Shown one piece after another: positions 38,322 to 46,672 of a DNA stretch of 64,000 bases; the stretch's first letter is position 1, and each line of letters starts with the position of its first letter. Source of the DNA: Sporolactobacillus mangiferae (GTDB taxonomy: Bacteria; Bacillota; Bacilli; Bacillales; Sporolactobacillaceae); contig NZ_JAMAST010000001.1 in the NCBI RefSeq assembly GCF_023336505.1, forward strand, positions 124,001 through 188,000. Direction: 5' to 3'. The notes beneath the pieces are model-generated. The model had not been told where the DNA came from. It searched no databases and saw only the letters and a list, made by a program, of their open reading frames with translations. The position numbers and the translations under genes were made by a program.

Positions 38322-38852
38322 ATGGTGCAAAAGAAGCGAAAGTCAGCCGAGGAACGTCGAACAATCATCCTGGATCTGTTAAAATCAGCCGACGACCCGA
38401 TTAAAGGAAATGATTTAGCAGAAAAAATGCAAGTGAGCCGGCAAGTGATTGTCCAGGATATTTCTCTGCTCAAAGCGGCCGGAAAACCCATTATTGCCAC
38501 TTCTCAAGGCTATCTTTTACTGCAGAAGCCACACGCCCACTCAATTACCAAAATGGTCGCCTGCAATCATACGATCTCCGAGACTGAAGATGAACTGACA
38601 CGAATTGTAAAATGTGGCGTGACTGTCCTTAACGTAACGGTTGAGCATCCACTCTATGGTGAAATTACCCGTTCATTAATGATCCGTAATTTAAATGATG
38701 TGCAGCACTTCATTGATAACCTGGAAAAATCCGGAGCGTCCCTGCTCTCATCATTGACTGGTGGCGTACATCTTCACGAACTTGAAGCTGACTCGTCTGA
38801 GAAACTTGATCGAGCAACGGCTTCATTAAAAGAGGCAGGCTATCTGCTCTAG
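38322..38852 (+). CDS. niaR: NiaR (YrxA) transcriptional repressor of NAD biosynthesis
   Basis: 176 residues. N-terminal HTH_11 winged helix (RRTIILDLLKSADDPIKGNDLAEKMQVSRQVIVQD) and the C-terminal 3H domain, whose three conserved His lie in KPHAHS, VEHPLYGE and GGVHLHELE. It senses nicotinate and represses NAD synthesis and nicotinate uptake genes. The ATG at 38322 follows GGAGTG by about 10 bases. In B. subtilis it is divergent from nifS-nadBCA; here those genes are absent and safA follows. Its targets must lie outside the window. Confidence 0.92.
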   Translation: MVQKKRKSAEERRTIILDLLKSADDPIKGNDLAEKMQVSRQVIVQDISLLKAAGKPIIATSQGYLLLQKPHAHSITKMVACNHTISETEDELTRIVKCGVTVLNVTVEHPLYGEITRSLMIRNLNDVQHFIDNLEKSGASLLSSLTGGVHLHELEADSSEKLDRATASLKEAGYLL

Positions 38853-38863
38853 CCTGCCTCTTT
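38828..38863. terminator. Bidirectional terminator overlapping both niaR and obg ends
   Basis: Perfect stem of about 12 bp: AAAGAGGCAGGC (38828-38840) and GCCTGCCTCTTT (38852-38863). It spans the last niaR codons and the obg stop codon. Confidence 0.85.
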
Positions 38864-40145
38864 AATCTGTATATTCGAATTCAAAATCCATAACACGGAC
38901 TGTATCACCGTCCCTGACGCCTTTTTTGCGAAGTGCGTCATCAATGCCCATTCCACGTAACTGTCTTGCAAAGCGCCGTACGGCCTCGTCAAATTGAAAA
39001 TTAGTCATTTTAAATAATTGTTCGACCTTTGGACCCGATACATTATAAATACCATCTGCATCTCTTGTGATGACAAAAGGTGGTTCGTCTTTATCAAATG
39101 CAAATACCGCTTTTTCTTCTGCTTCTTCCGCCTGCTTAACCGGAAATTCAGGTGTTTCCAGTATCAGGTTATAGACTGCAGTGATCATCGACTGCAGTCC
39201 TGATTTCACTAACGATGAAATCGGGAAAATCTGAATGTCTGGATCCATTTTCTTCTTGAAAGCTTCAAGATTTTTTTCAGCGTCTGGCATGTCCATTTTT
39301 GATGCGGCAACAATCTGCGGACGCTCAAGCAGACGCAGCTGATAACTTTTCAGTTCTTCGTTAATTTTGACAAAGTCATCATACGGGTCTCTGCCTTCAC
39401 TTCCCGACATATCAACAACATGTATAATGACCCGTGTCCGTTCGATATGGCGTAAAAACTGATAGCCAAGTCCCGCACCACTGCTCGCGCCCTCGATCAG
39501 TCCCGGAAGGTCGGCAAGAACAAAACTTCTTCCTTCATCTACAGAGACCACACCCAGATTCGGCGCCAGCGTTGTAAAATGATATTCGGCGATTTTCGGT
39601 TTTGCTGAAGTAACAACTGAGAGCAGCGTTGATTTTCCGACACTTGGAAATCCGACAAGTCCTGCATCAGCGAGCAGCTTCAATTCCAGTTGAACTTCTT
39701 TCTCTTCGCCTGGTGCTCCGTTTTCGGATATATAGGGCGCAGGGTTGGCCGGCGTTGAAAAACGGGTGTTTCCGCGACCGCCGCGACCCCCGGCAGCAAT
39801 GATTGCACGCTGCTTGTTTTCGGTCAGATCCGCAATCAATTGACCGGTTTCTCTGTCTCTGACGACCGTTCCAGGCGGTACCTGGACAACAAGTGGCGGT
39901 GCACTTTTTCCGTGCTGGTTTTTCGTACGCCCATTCTCGCCTTTCTGTCCTTTAAAATGACGTTTGTAACGGAAATCCATAAGTGTCCTTAGCCCTTCAT
40001 TTACTTCAAAAATCACGTCGGCACCTTTGCCACCGTCACCTCCGGCAGGGCCGCCGTCTGGCACATATTTTTCACGTCTGAAGGCGACCATTCCATTTCC
40101 ACCATCGCCGCCTTTAACGAATACATTCACTTGATCGACAAACAT
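38862..40145 (-). CDS. obg: Obg GTPase
   Basis: 427 residues. Obg domain ([18 protein letters not shown], then glycine-rich stretches such as [14 protein letters not shown]), a G domain with G1 [10 protein letters not shown]3 DLPGLIEGA and G4 SKMD, and the C-terminal OCT domain ([15 protein letters not shown]-type [10 protein letters not shown]). A ribosome assembly and stress GTPase; in B. subtilis it also links to sigma-B and sporulation. The start at 40145 has GAGGTGG upstream. In B. subtilis spo0B sits between rpmA and obg; here there is only a 200-bp gap with a terminator. Confidence 0.96.
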   Translation of the reverse strand: MFVDQVNVFVKGGDGGNGMVAFRREKYVPDGGPAGGDGGKGADVIFEVNEGLRTLMDFRYKRHFKGQKGENGRTKNQHGKSAPPLVVQVPPGTVVRDRETGQLIADLTENKQRAIIAAGGRGGRGNTRFSTPANPAPYISENGAPGEEKEVQLELKLLADAGLVGFPSVGKSTLLSVVTSAKPKIAEYHFTTLAPNLGVVSVDEGRSFVLADLPGLIEGASSGAGLGYQFLRHIERTRVIIHVVDMSGSEGRDPYDDFVKINEELKSYQLRLLERPQIVAASKMDMPDAEKNLEAFKKKMDPDIQIFPISSLVKSGLQSMITAVYNLILETPEFPVKQAEEAEEKAVFAFDKDEPPFVITRDADGIYNVSGPKVEQLFKMTNFQFDEAVRRFARQLRGMGIDDALRKKGVRDGDTVRVMDFEFEYTD

Positions 40146-40271
40146 ATCGTCCACCTCACTTCTTTTAAACACTCTGCCCCAACCCATAGTGTTTAATCCG
40201 TTGATTATAATAATACGTGTCCCTGCTGCAGACGGTCTGCTGTTTCCTGCTAAAGCCGGACATAACAAGAC

Positions 40272-40322
40272 AAAAAAGGCGGCAGATGCTCTTTTTTGCT
40301 CACGCAAAAACCATCTGCCGCC
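40272..40322 (-). terminator. Rho-independent terminator of the rplU-prp-rpmA operon
   Basis: Minus strand: GGCGGCAGATG (40322-40312), a loop of 23 bases containing its own small hairpin (TTTTTGCGTGAGCAAAAA), CATCTGCCGCC (40288-40278), then TTTTTTG. Confidence 0.9.
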
Positions 40323-40347
40323 TCAGTTCATTGCATAAAATCGCTTA

Positions 40348-40644
40348 TTACGCTTCTTTTACAGCTTCTACCGGGTAAACACTGACTCTCTTACGGTTGT
40401 GACCAAATTTTTCAAACTTAACCACACCATCGGCCTTTGCGTACAATGTATCATCACCGCCGCGACCAACATTGGTACCCGGATAGATTTTCGTTCCGCG
40501 CTGGCGGTACAGAATCGATCCGCTCGTCACCGTTTGCCCGTCTGCTCTTTTAGCACCAAGACGTTTTGCGATGGAGTCACGACCATTCTTTGTACTACCA
40601 ACACCTTTTTTCGATGAGAAAAATTGAAGATCTAATTTCAGCAT
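40348..40644 (-). CDS. rpmA: Ribosomal protein bL27 with cleavable N-terminal extension
   Basis: 98 residues. The first nine, MLKLDLQFF, form the Firmicutes extension that the protease Prp removes after the Phe-Phe pair; mature L27 would begin [15 protein letters not shown]. The extended N-terminus reaches the peptidyl transferase centre, so removal is essential in Staphylococcus. Most relatives have Ala at the first mature position; here it is Ser. The prp gene lies immediately upstream, 15 bases away. Confidence 0.97.
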   Translation of the reverse strand: MLKLDLQFFSSKKGVGSTKNGRDSIAKRLGAKRADGQTVTSGSILYRQRGTKIYPGTNVGRGGDDTLYAKADGVVKFEKFGHNRKRVSVYPVEAVKEA

Positions 40645-40659
40645 GCTCTAAGCACCTCC

Positions 40660-40989
40660 TCAATCATTAATTCTTATATATTGCCCATAGGATTTTTCAA
40701 TGGTACGCATTGAGACAAGCATTGCCTCCAAGATCAATTGAGCACGCTCAAGATCAGCTTTTGGCGAACACCCGGAAATGCTGCATTCAAGATAGCCGCC
40801 GTCCCTGGCCTGCTGCACATTCATGCTCAGACCAGCAAGCGATTCAACAGCATTAATGGCTCCAAATGCAACAGCCGATACTGCTGCACAGACGAGATCC
40901 TGACCGTGTGGTCCGCTGTCTGCATGACCGCTCATTTTAAAAGCAGCAATTTTCCCCTGACGGTCACGCTGAACAGTCAGTACAACCAC
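40660..40989 (-). CDS. prp: Prp, cysteine protease for L27 processing (YsxB)
   Basis: 109 residues. The conserved catalytic pair is visible: His in SGHADSGPHGQD (H21 by this numbering) and Cys in DLVCAAVSA (C34). It cleaves the L27 N-terminal extension. It lies between rplU and rpmA, the standard arrangement. Confidence 0.95.
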   Translation of the reverse strand: MVVLTVQRDRQGKIAAFKMSGHADSGPHGQDLVCAAVSAVAFGAINAVESLAGLSMNVQQARDGGYLECSISGCSPKADLERAQLILEAMLVSMRTIEKSYGQYIRIND

Positions 40990-41001
40990 AGAAAATCATC
41001 C

Positions 41002-41310
41002 TCACGCATTGATCTTTTCAATCACAAGTTTCGTGAAAGGCTGTCTGTGACCTTGTTTACGGCGATAGTTCTTTCTTTTCTTGAACTTGAAGACGATAAT
41101 TTTCTTATCGCGCCCCTGTTCAACAACCTTCGCCGTTACACTTGCTCCTTCCACTGTCGGAGCGCCGACTTTAACGTCTTCGCCGCCGACAAAAAGGACT
41201 TTGTCAAAAGTCACTGTGTCACCGGTTTCCGCAGCAAGCTTTTCAACAACGATCGACTTTCCTTCTTCAACCTTCAGCTGTTTGCCGCCGGTTTCAATAA
41301 TTGCATACAT
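41002..41310 (-). CDS. rplU: Ribosomal protein bL21
   Basis: 102 residues, begins [17 protein letters not shown] and ends with the basic segment [18 protein letters not shown] that binds 23S rRNA. First gene of rplU-prp-rpmA, preceded by AAAGGAGGTG and a structured leader. Confidence 0.98.
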   Translation of the reverse strand: MYAIIETGGKQLKVEEGKSIVVEKLAAETGDTVTFDKVLFVGGEDVKVGAPTVEGASVTAKVVEQGRDKKIIVFKFKKRKNYRRKQGHRQPFTKLVIEKINA

Positions 41311-41336
41311 CCTTGATGCACCTCCTTTAAGATCAT

Positions 41337-41470
41337 AGCCGGAAAAAATTTCCAGGCTCTGTCATTCTCAGACTCGCCGGAGAAAGGCTGCCCGTCTAAG
41401 AAGGGGCATTAAGAGCCAGTTCCGAGCGGTTGGAGCGAGATGCTCCTAAGCCTCAAAACAACACAATAAC
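41337..41470 (-). ncRNA. Probable L21 ribosomal-protein leader (autoregulatory mRNA structure)
   Basis: The 5' untranslated region of rplU is about 150 bases, GC-rich and full of short hairpins: GGAGC..GCTCC, CGGAACTGGCTC, GCCCCTTCTTAGACGGGC, CCGGCGAG, and last AGCCTGGAAA..TTTCCGGCT just before the ribosome site. The position fits the known L21 leader of Firmicutes, which binds L21 for feedback. I identify it by position and structure, not by a covariance match. Confidence 0.6.
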
Positions 41471-41477
41471 GTGGTTT

Positions 41478-41507
41478 ATCTTAGCATAGTGGGCCTGCGA
41501 ATGTCAA
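41478..41507 (-). promoter_or_regulatory. Promoter of the rplU operon
   Basis: Minus strand: -35 TTGACA (41507-41502), an 18-base spacer, -10 TAAGAT (41483-41478). It lies between the RNase E/G stop and the L21 leader. Confidence 0.7.
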
Positions 41508-41510
41508 TAA

Positions 41511-42650
41511 TCATACTTTTCCTTTCAATTGTGCATAAGTGCGCAGCCCGGAGCGCACGCGCGTTCTGGTCAGCTCGACCAGACCAATCCGGGTAAACCC
41601 GTACACACGCACACTGCACGGATCCGGACTGACCGCACGTTTCAGCTCCTGCAGCAATCGTGTACGACTTTGCTCTTTTTCCATACGAAGAAAATCAATA
41701 ACAATCAATCCGCCGATTTGCCGCAGCCTCAGTTGCTTTGCAATTTCCCTGGCCGCGTGGCAGTTAATTTCCAGTGCAGTGTGTTCCCGATCCCTGGCAA
41801 ATGCTGCGCTGCCCGAATTGACATCAATCGCCGTCAGTGCATCGGTATATTCAATCATTAATGAAGCACCATCTGTTATCGGCACAAATGGCTTCAATGC
41901 ATTTTTATACTCCATTTCAATTTTTCGTTTAAGAAAAAGTTCCTCTTCCGGCTGATAAATAAACTCTGTGTTTGGCGGAAGATCTTCTTTACGGACCGGA
42001 AAATTAGCGATGACTGTGCAGTTTGATGGAAAACGGTTTTCATTCAATAGTGCCATGGCAAAAGAAAATTGTCTGAAAATACGTGTTTTCCCTTGATGAT
42101 TATCGCTGTGCGACAGAATGGACAGCCATTTTTTTCGGAGTACGTCAAATTCTTCATGAAGACTGTTGTATGAGCATCCTTCCGCCTGTGTACGGACAAT
42201 CGCTCCATCTCCTGAAGTGCACCACTCCATCACCGTTTTTTTTAAGCGTTCACACTGATCTGACGAAATGCGGCGTGATACCGTGACATAATGATTGAGC
42301 GGCAGATAGATCAGCAGTCTGCCCTTGATCTGCACTTGGTCGGTTAATTCGGGAACTTTTGCTTCCCTTCGTTCCTTAGTAACCTGCACCAGCAATCGTT
42401 CACCGGCCACCGGCGGCCGATTGCCACACTTTGAGTGCGGCAGAAATCCGCTCCGACCACCGCCAAGATCGATAAAACAGCCAATCTGTTCAAATCGATT
42501 TTTAAGCACCCGTCCGATGTAGATGTCACCCACTCGAGCATCATCTGAATTTGGCTGAAAGTAAAAGGATACGACAGTTCCGTTTTCCAGAAAAGCAGCG
42601 CGAATGCCGTCCGCTTCTTGCTCCAACACCAATGTTGTCTGAGACACCAT
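41511..42650 (-). CDS. rng: Ribonuclease E/G family protein lacking the Zn-link region
   Basis: 379 residues. S1-like domain (VGDIYIGRVLKNRFEQIGCFIDLGGGRSGFL), 5'-sensor/RNase H-like region, and the DNase I-like catalytic domain with both metal aspartates: D276 in AIDVNSG and D319 in VIDFLRM. It ends shortly after LVELTRTRVRSGL, where full-length RNase G/E continue into the CPxCxG Zn-link that makes the dimer. So this copy has the active site but no Zn-link. Bacillales with this gene usually have it beside spoIVFB and rplU, as here. Activity is probable, oligomer state uncertain. Confidence 0.88.
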   Translation of the reverse strand: MVSQTTLVLEQEADGIRAAFLENGTVVSFYFQPNSDDARVGDIYIGRVLKNRFEQIGCFIDLGGGRSGFLPHSKCGNRPPVAGERLLVQVTKERREAKVPELTDQVQIKGRLLIYLPLNHYVTVSRRISSDQCERLKKTVMEWCTSGDGAIVRTQAEGCSYNSLHEEFDVLRKKWLSILSHSDNHQGKTRIFRQFSFAMALLNENRFPSNCTVIANFPVRKEDLPPNTEFIYQPEEELFLKRKIEMEYKNALKPFVPITDGASLMIEYTDALTAIDVNSGSAAFARDREHTALEINCHAAREIAKQLRLRQIGGLIVIDFLRMEKEQSRTRLLQELKRAVSPDPCSVRVYGFTRIGLVELTRTRVRSGLRTYAQLKGKV

Positions 42651-42711
42651 TCATCCCCCGCATTCAGCATCATTATCGCAAATACCGACCATAATCGCAA
42701 CCGAATCAAAA

Positions 42712-43551
42712 TCAGCGACAATCCCCTATTGTTGTCCCTGCACAGCGTCCGCTAAGATATTGACTGGCAAGCTCGTTTCCATCAATGCCGGAATTGTTGA
42801 TGCCGTCAATATGAATACGATGCTCGGCATTCCGATAGTACATCGCAAACACCTGAGGAAGCGGTGCATCCCTGGAAACAATCAGTCGCTTCAAACGCAT
42901 GGGTCTGCCGCGATGAACGGAAACGGCAATTAAAAAGCGCATAAAACGGAAAGGGAGCACGCGCCATTCTTTATAGATGGCCAGCATAATGAAAGCAAGA
43001 ATAATCCAAAGATTAATGGAGAAAGGAAAATGCCAAAGTGCCAGTCCACTGAAAAGCAGCAATGCGCCAAATGAAAAAGCAAGTATTCGTTTGCAGGCTT
43101 GCTTAAAAGGATAAGCAATTTCCAGCATCAGATCAACCAGCCGTCCGCCATCCAGAGGCCAGACCGGCAGAAGATTAAAAAGCAGCAGCGCACTGTTTTG
43201 TGCTAAGAAAATCGCATGTTGATTTTCTCCCCAGAACGGGAAACGAAGCATCGCATAGGAAAGCAGCGGCAACCACAGGTTTTGCAGCGGTCCGGCAATG
43301 ATGACGACACACTCCTGATAAAATGGATAGATTTCGCGCTCATTAAATTTTGCGACTCCACCAAACGGAAGCAATTCGATTTCATTAATCTTCCAGTGAA
43401 ACAATTGGGCTGCCGCCGCGTGACCCAGTTCATGAACGAAAACGATGAAAAAGGCAATAGCTGTATCCCATAAATGACCGGTTAACGTGCCAGCAGCGAT
43501 CACCAGCCAGAAAACCGGATGAATACGCACACAGCGCAGCAGACTAATCAA
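42712..43551 (-). CDS. spoIVFB: Stage IV sporulation protein FB, site-2 protease
   Basis: 279 residues, an intramembrane zinc metalloprotease that cleaves pro-sigma-K in the mother-cell/forespore outer membrane. Zinc motif HELGH near residues 40-44 (FVHELGHAAAAQ), the second metal motif WPLDGGRLVD (NPDG-type), about six helices, and a C-terminal CBS-like segment (VSRDAPLPQVFAMY). It overlaps spoIVFA by 8 bases. BofA, the third complex member, is not in the window. Confidence 0.95.
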   Translation of the reverse strand: MISLLRCVRIHPVFWLVIAAGTLTGHLWDTAIAFFIVFVHELGHAAAAQLFHWKINEIELLPFGGVAKFNEREIYPFYQECVVIIAGPLQNLWLPLLSYAMLRFPFWGENQHAIFLAQNSALLLFNLLPVWPLDGGRLVDLMLEIAYPFKQACKRILAFSFGALLLFSGLALWHFPFSINLWIILAFIMLAIYKEWRVLPFRFMRFLIAVSVHRGRPMRLKRLIVSRDAPLPQVFAMYYRNAEHRIHIDGINNSGIDGNELASQYLSGRCAGTTIGDCR

Positions 43552-44338
43552 AGGACATCACCTGAATAGGGTCGATAAACTTTTCTCCTTTTTTCAACGC
43601 GAAATAAAAAGTTCCTTTTTTATCTTTTCCCGAGGTAATACCGATTTTTTGTCCTTTTTTCACCTCCTGATATACTTTGACATTCGCTTTATCCAATTTG
43701 CCGTACCAGGACTCATCGCTGTCTTTATGCTGGATGACCACCGTCTCGCCGATCCCCTTTTTTTCGCCAACGAAAACAACGAGTCCGTCTTTTACGGCTT
43801 TAACCTCGGAATGGGTAGATGTTTCAACGGTTACCCCTTTGGTTTCGCTGCTGTAAGGAGATTTAACTTGTCCCACCACAGGTTCAGTGAATGAGGAAGA
43901 CTGTGAACCGGTCCCATTCTTAACAAGTTGCTCATCGGATGCTTTCGTTGCTTTCTGATCGTTGAAACCTGGTAAAAATCCAATCGGATCACCCAAATGC
44001 TGCTGATACCAGTCAGAAACCGTTGCAAATTGAAATTCTTGTGTCATTGCCGTATCTATGGATGTTTTGATTTTTCGCAGTTGACTGTTTTCATTTTCAT
44101 TTATCCAATACACAGCACCTACAAGGAGGGCAGACATCACGCACTGAATCATGAAGCGGCGCAGATGATGGTTTGAAGGTCTGACTTGTTCGTCCGTATC
44201 TTCCCAGTATGGCCGTGTATGTTGATGTAAAGTGCCCATTCCGTCATCCGAATATGATTTTAACGGTGTTTGCAGATTGATCAACCTTTGCCTTTTTCTC
44301 TGCTCATGTCTGCGTCTGTAGTCCATATAGTTCTTCAT
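43544..44338 (-). CDS. spoIVFA: Stage IV sporulation protein FA, inhibitor/scaffold of SpoIVFB
   Basis: 264 residues. A basic N-terminal cytoplasmic part, one helix (MIQCVMSALLVGAVYWI), and an outer LytM/M23-like domain (VKAVKDGLVVFVGEKKGIGETVVIQHKDSDESWYG). The M23 zinc histidines are not all kept, as in other SpoIVFA proteins, so it is a regulatory fold and not a hydrolase. The start at 44338 follows GGAAG. It holds SpoIVFB inactive until the forespore SpoIVB protease signals. Confidence 0.92.
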   Translation of the reverse strand: MKNYMDYRRRHEQRKRQRLINLQTPLKSYSDDGMGTLHQHTRPYWEDTDEQVRPSNHHLRRFMIQCVMSALLVGAVYWINENENSQLRKIKTSIDTAMTQEFQFATVSDWYQQHLGDPIGFLPGFNDQKATKASDEQLVKNGTGSQSSSFTEPVVGQVKSPYSSETKGVTVETSTHSEVKAVKDGLVVFVGEKKGIGETVVIQHKDSDESWYGKLDKANVKVYQEVKKGQKIGITSGKDKKGTFYFALKKGEKFIDPIQVMSFD

Positions 44339-44496
44339 GGCCGACTTCCTTTCTGCCTTGTCCATCTTATGCATTGAACCGGTTGGTCCATTGACAGCAA
44401 TTTGCCATTCTCAATAAGATTTTTATGCAGTAGTCAGGCCGTTTATGAATGGTGGACGCATAAACAGCAGCACATATGATTTAGTAAATTATGAAT

Positions 44497-44592
44497 ATTA
44501 GAAAACTTGGTTTTGTCAAACCTCTGGCAAAGGCAAAAACGTCGCACTTATACTATGTTCCTTAAAATTTATGTACTTTCTTATAGTATAAG
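44497..44592 (+). repeat. Dispersed two-hairpin repeat, copy D
   Basis: ATTAGAAAACTTGG, a GC-rich hairpin (TTGGTTTTGTCA..TGGCAAAGGCAA, with G-T pairs replacing G-C), CGTCGCACTTATACTAT, then the closing arm CTTATAGTATAAG. The hairpins are conserved although the bases differ. Confidence 0.75.
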
Positions 44593-44596
44593 AAAA

Positions 44597-44613
44597 ACTA
44601 GGCTAAGCCTAGT
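44597..44613. terminator. Terminator after minCD
   Basis: ACTAGG-CTAAG-CCTAGT (stem up to 8 bp in the extended form), flanked by AGAAAAA on the left, which gives TTTTTCT on the minus strand. Confidence 0.65.
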
Positions 44614-44624
44614 CTTACTTCCGG

Positions 44625-44785
44625 TGGCTTTCGTGTTTTTACGGTACTGAATCGGCGCTTCAGCTGCTCGCTTGCCGTGGGCAGTTCAGGAGCCTCCTCA
44701 GACAGGCCGAAACCTGCGAGATCTCCTTTGGCCTGCGATCAGCAGGAACGCTCCGCAGGCTGTCTCACACCTCCGCTTTGATACT
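44625..44785 (-). repeat. GC-rich palindromic intergenic element of a Bacillales-wide type
   Basis: Minus strand order: GAGCGG... AGGTGTGAGACAGC, CTGCGGAGCG, CAGGCCAAAGGAGATC, TCGCAGGTTTCGGCC, TGTCTGAGGAGGCTCC, GCCCACGGCAAGCGAGCAG, CTGAAGCGCCGATTCAG. From memory this is the same layout as a widespread Bacillus/Geobacillus intergenic repeat (…CTGCGGG…GAGGAGGCT…GAAAGCGAGC…). It is clearly richer in GC than its surroundings and non-coding. Confidence 0.5.
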
Positions 44786-44845
44786 TGGACATGATTCAGT
44801 TTTGATTTGATATGGAGGAAAAATCATATACTTTACCTGAAAAAA

Positions 44846-44879
44846 AGGGCCTCAGAAGTCTGCTGACTTATGAGATACC
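44846..44879. repeat. Hairpin, copy 2 of the 35-bp intergenic repeat
   Basis: GGGCCTCAGAAGTCTGCTGA then CTTATGAGATACCC. It shares CTCAGAAGTCTRCTGAC and ATGAGAxACCCT with copy 1 at 2826-2862. Flanked by AAAAAA on the left and CTAAAAAA on the right. Confidence 0.6.
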
Positions 44880-45023
44880 CTAAAAAACATACGTTTTGAT
44901 ATTAAGTTGCGGGTAGCGAAGTCCCAGAAGCATTTTGGTTGACCTTGAGCAGGCGATTTCCGCTGATATGAGCAACGCAACAAAAGCTCAGTACCCTTTT
45001 GGAGCAGCTGCCTATCCGTTTTT

Positions 45024-45821
45024 TTATCGCATACCAAGCAAGGCTTTCATTCGATGGAAAAATCCGCCTTTTTCATCCAGAACCATCAAAGGCACTGTCT
45101 CACCCAAAATACGCCTGCCGATATTTCGATAGGCCTGCGAAGCCCGTGAATTCGGATCTAAGGCAATCGGTTCTCCTTTGTTGGAAGAAGAAATGACACG
45201 ATCATCATCAACGACAATGCCAAGCAAATCAATCGCTAAAATATTCATGATCTCATCGATTTCCAGCATATCGCCGCTTTTCAGCAGATGCTGGCGGATA
45301 CGATTGATAATCAGTCGAGGCGGTGTAACCTGCTCCTCTTGTTCCAGTAAACCAATAATGCGGTCAGCATCACGCACTGAAGAGATTTCAGGAGTGGTCA
45401 CAACAATCGCATGATCTGCACCCGCAACAGCATTGCGAAAACCACGTTCGATTCCCGCCGGACAATCGATGATTACATAATCGAAGTCCGCCTTCAGCTC
45501 ATCGACCATTTTCTTCATCTCAGCTGGTTTGACTGCTGTTTTATCAGTTGTCTGCGCAGCCGGGAGCATGCTCAGACACTCAAAGCGTTTATCTTTGACC
45601 AGCGCCTGATTCAGTTTGCACCGCCCTTGGGCAACATCGACAAGGTCATAGATGATCCGGTTCTCAAGCCCCATGACCACATCAAGATTGCGTAATCCAA
45701 TGTCTGTATCCACAAGGCATACTTTTTTCCCCTGCAATGCAAGCACAGTGCCGATATTTGCTGACGTCGTCGTTTTCCCGACACCACCCTTGCCTGAAGT
45801 CACAACGATTGCTTCCCCCAT
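45024..45821 (-). CDS. minD: Septum site-determining ATPase MinD
   Basis: 265 residues. Deviant Walker A SGKGGVGKTT near residues 9-18, DTDIGLRNLDV, VIIDCPAG, and a C-terminal amphipathic membrane-targeting helix (FFHRMKALLGM). With MinC it blocks division at the poles. The ATG at 45821 follows AAAGGGGTG. It starts 18 bases after minC. No minE, as expected in Bacillales; MinJ/DivIVA are elsewhere. Confidence 0.97.
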   Translation of the reverse strand: MGEAIVVTSGKGGVGKTTTSANIGTVLALQGKKVCLVDTDIGLRNLDVVMGLENRIIYDLVDVAQGRCKLNQALVKDKRFECLSMLPAAQTTDKTAVKPAEMKKMVDELKADFDYVIIDCPAGIERGFRNAVAGADHAIVVTTPEISSVRDADRIIGLLEQEEQVTPPRLIINRIRQHLLKSGDMLEIDEIMNILAIDLLGIVVDDDRVISSSNKGEPIALDPNSRASQAYRNIGRRILGETVPLMVLDEKGGFFHRMKALLGMR

Positions 45822-45839
45822 CGTTAACACCCCTTTATC

Positions 45840-46538
45840 TCAATCTAACAACTTATTCAGCGTTAATGACAGATTTTGCTTCTTTAACGCGGTGTGCAAT
45901 CTGTCGATCACAATTTTTCCAATCTTTTCATCCAGGTACGCACATTCAAGCAGATGATCTTCTTTCATTTCTTCGACCGCACTGTACTCATTTCGACTGA
46001 TGACCTGTCCGATTTTCAGCTGTGTCGGCATCATCAGTGATGCCACAATGACCGCGCCTTTTCCGTCGTTGGCCAGTCCTGCGGAAGCTATACCGCGCAG
46101 AGCACCCAATATATAAATATTGCCAGAGGCCGAAACCTTGCCCCCAGGGTTGACATCACCGATCAGCAACAAGTCACCTTCTACTGAGAGCACCTGGCCC
46201 GAGCGAATGATTCGGGCCATTCGAATGATTCGTTCCTGCTTCTGTTTTTGAGCAATCTCTTCAAGTGACATGACGTTGGACTGAATCTCGTCCACTTTTA
46301 GACGCTCAAATGCATGAATGATGTCCCTCAGCTGTTCCCGCTGTTCTGTACTGATATAACGGTTTCCTACCTGAACCTTAACTGAGATGATCGGGCCATC
46401 CTTATATAGGTTCGTGTTTTCGGTTAATTTAACCTTGAGTTCATGCACTAAATCACGATAGGCACACGTTTCATCCATAACAAGAACGAGCCCGTCTTTT
46501 CTGCCTTTCATTGTCACCAGAGGCTGTATGACTGACAT
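45840..46538 (-). CDS. minC: Septum site-determining protein MinC
   Basis: 232 residues. N-terminal FtsZ-inhibiting domain (VTMKGRKDGLVLVMDE) and C-terminal beta-helix (GDLLLIGDVNPGGKVSASGNI, ILGALRGIASAGL) which dimerises and binds MinD. The start at 46538 follows GAGGTG by 9 bases; the frame open to 46622 adds non-homologous residues. Confidence 0.95.
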   Translation of the reverse strand: MSVIQPLVTMKGRKDGLVLVMDETCAYRDLVHELKVKLTENTNLYKDGPIISVKVQVGNRYISTEQREQLRDIIHAFERLKVDEIQSNVMSLEEIAQKQKQERIIRMARIIRSGQVLSVEGDLLLIGDVNPGGKVSASGNIYILGALRGIASAGLANDGKGAVIVASLMMPTQLKIGQVISRNEYSAVEEMKEDHLLECAYLDEKIGKIVIDRLHTALKKQNLSLTLNKLLD

Positions 46539-46672
46539 CGGGATTTTCACCTCGATATGTTTGATATTCAATGCGAGAAGGAAAAAGTCCTTCATAAATG
46601 CTGAGAAAAAACGCATTAACAATCACGGTACACTCAAAGAGAACTAACGAATTATGTATCGGCAATTTTGCG

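Larger units (their letters stand above)
44339..45023. other. Long intergenic region between spoIVFA and minD with four mobile or repeat traces
   Basis: 685 bp without a credible gene. From left to right: the spoIVFA upstream region, repeat copy D, a bidirectional terminator, a GC-rich palindromic element and hairpin copy 2. A 61-codon open frame at 44852-45037 overlaps minD and lacks a start signal. Confidence 0.6.

Noticed and set aside
44852-45037. 61-codon minus-strand open frame next to minD
   Set aside because: It overlaps the minD C-terminus and hairpin copy 2 and has no start signal.
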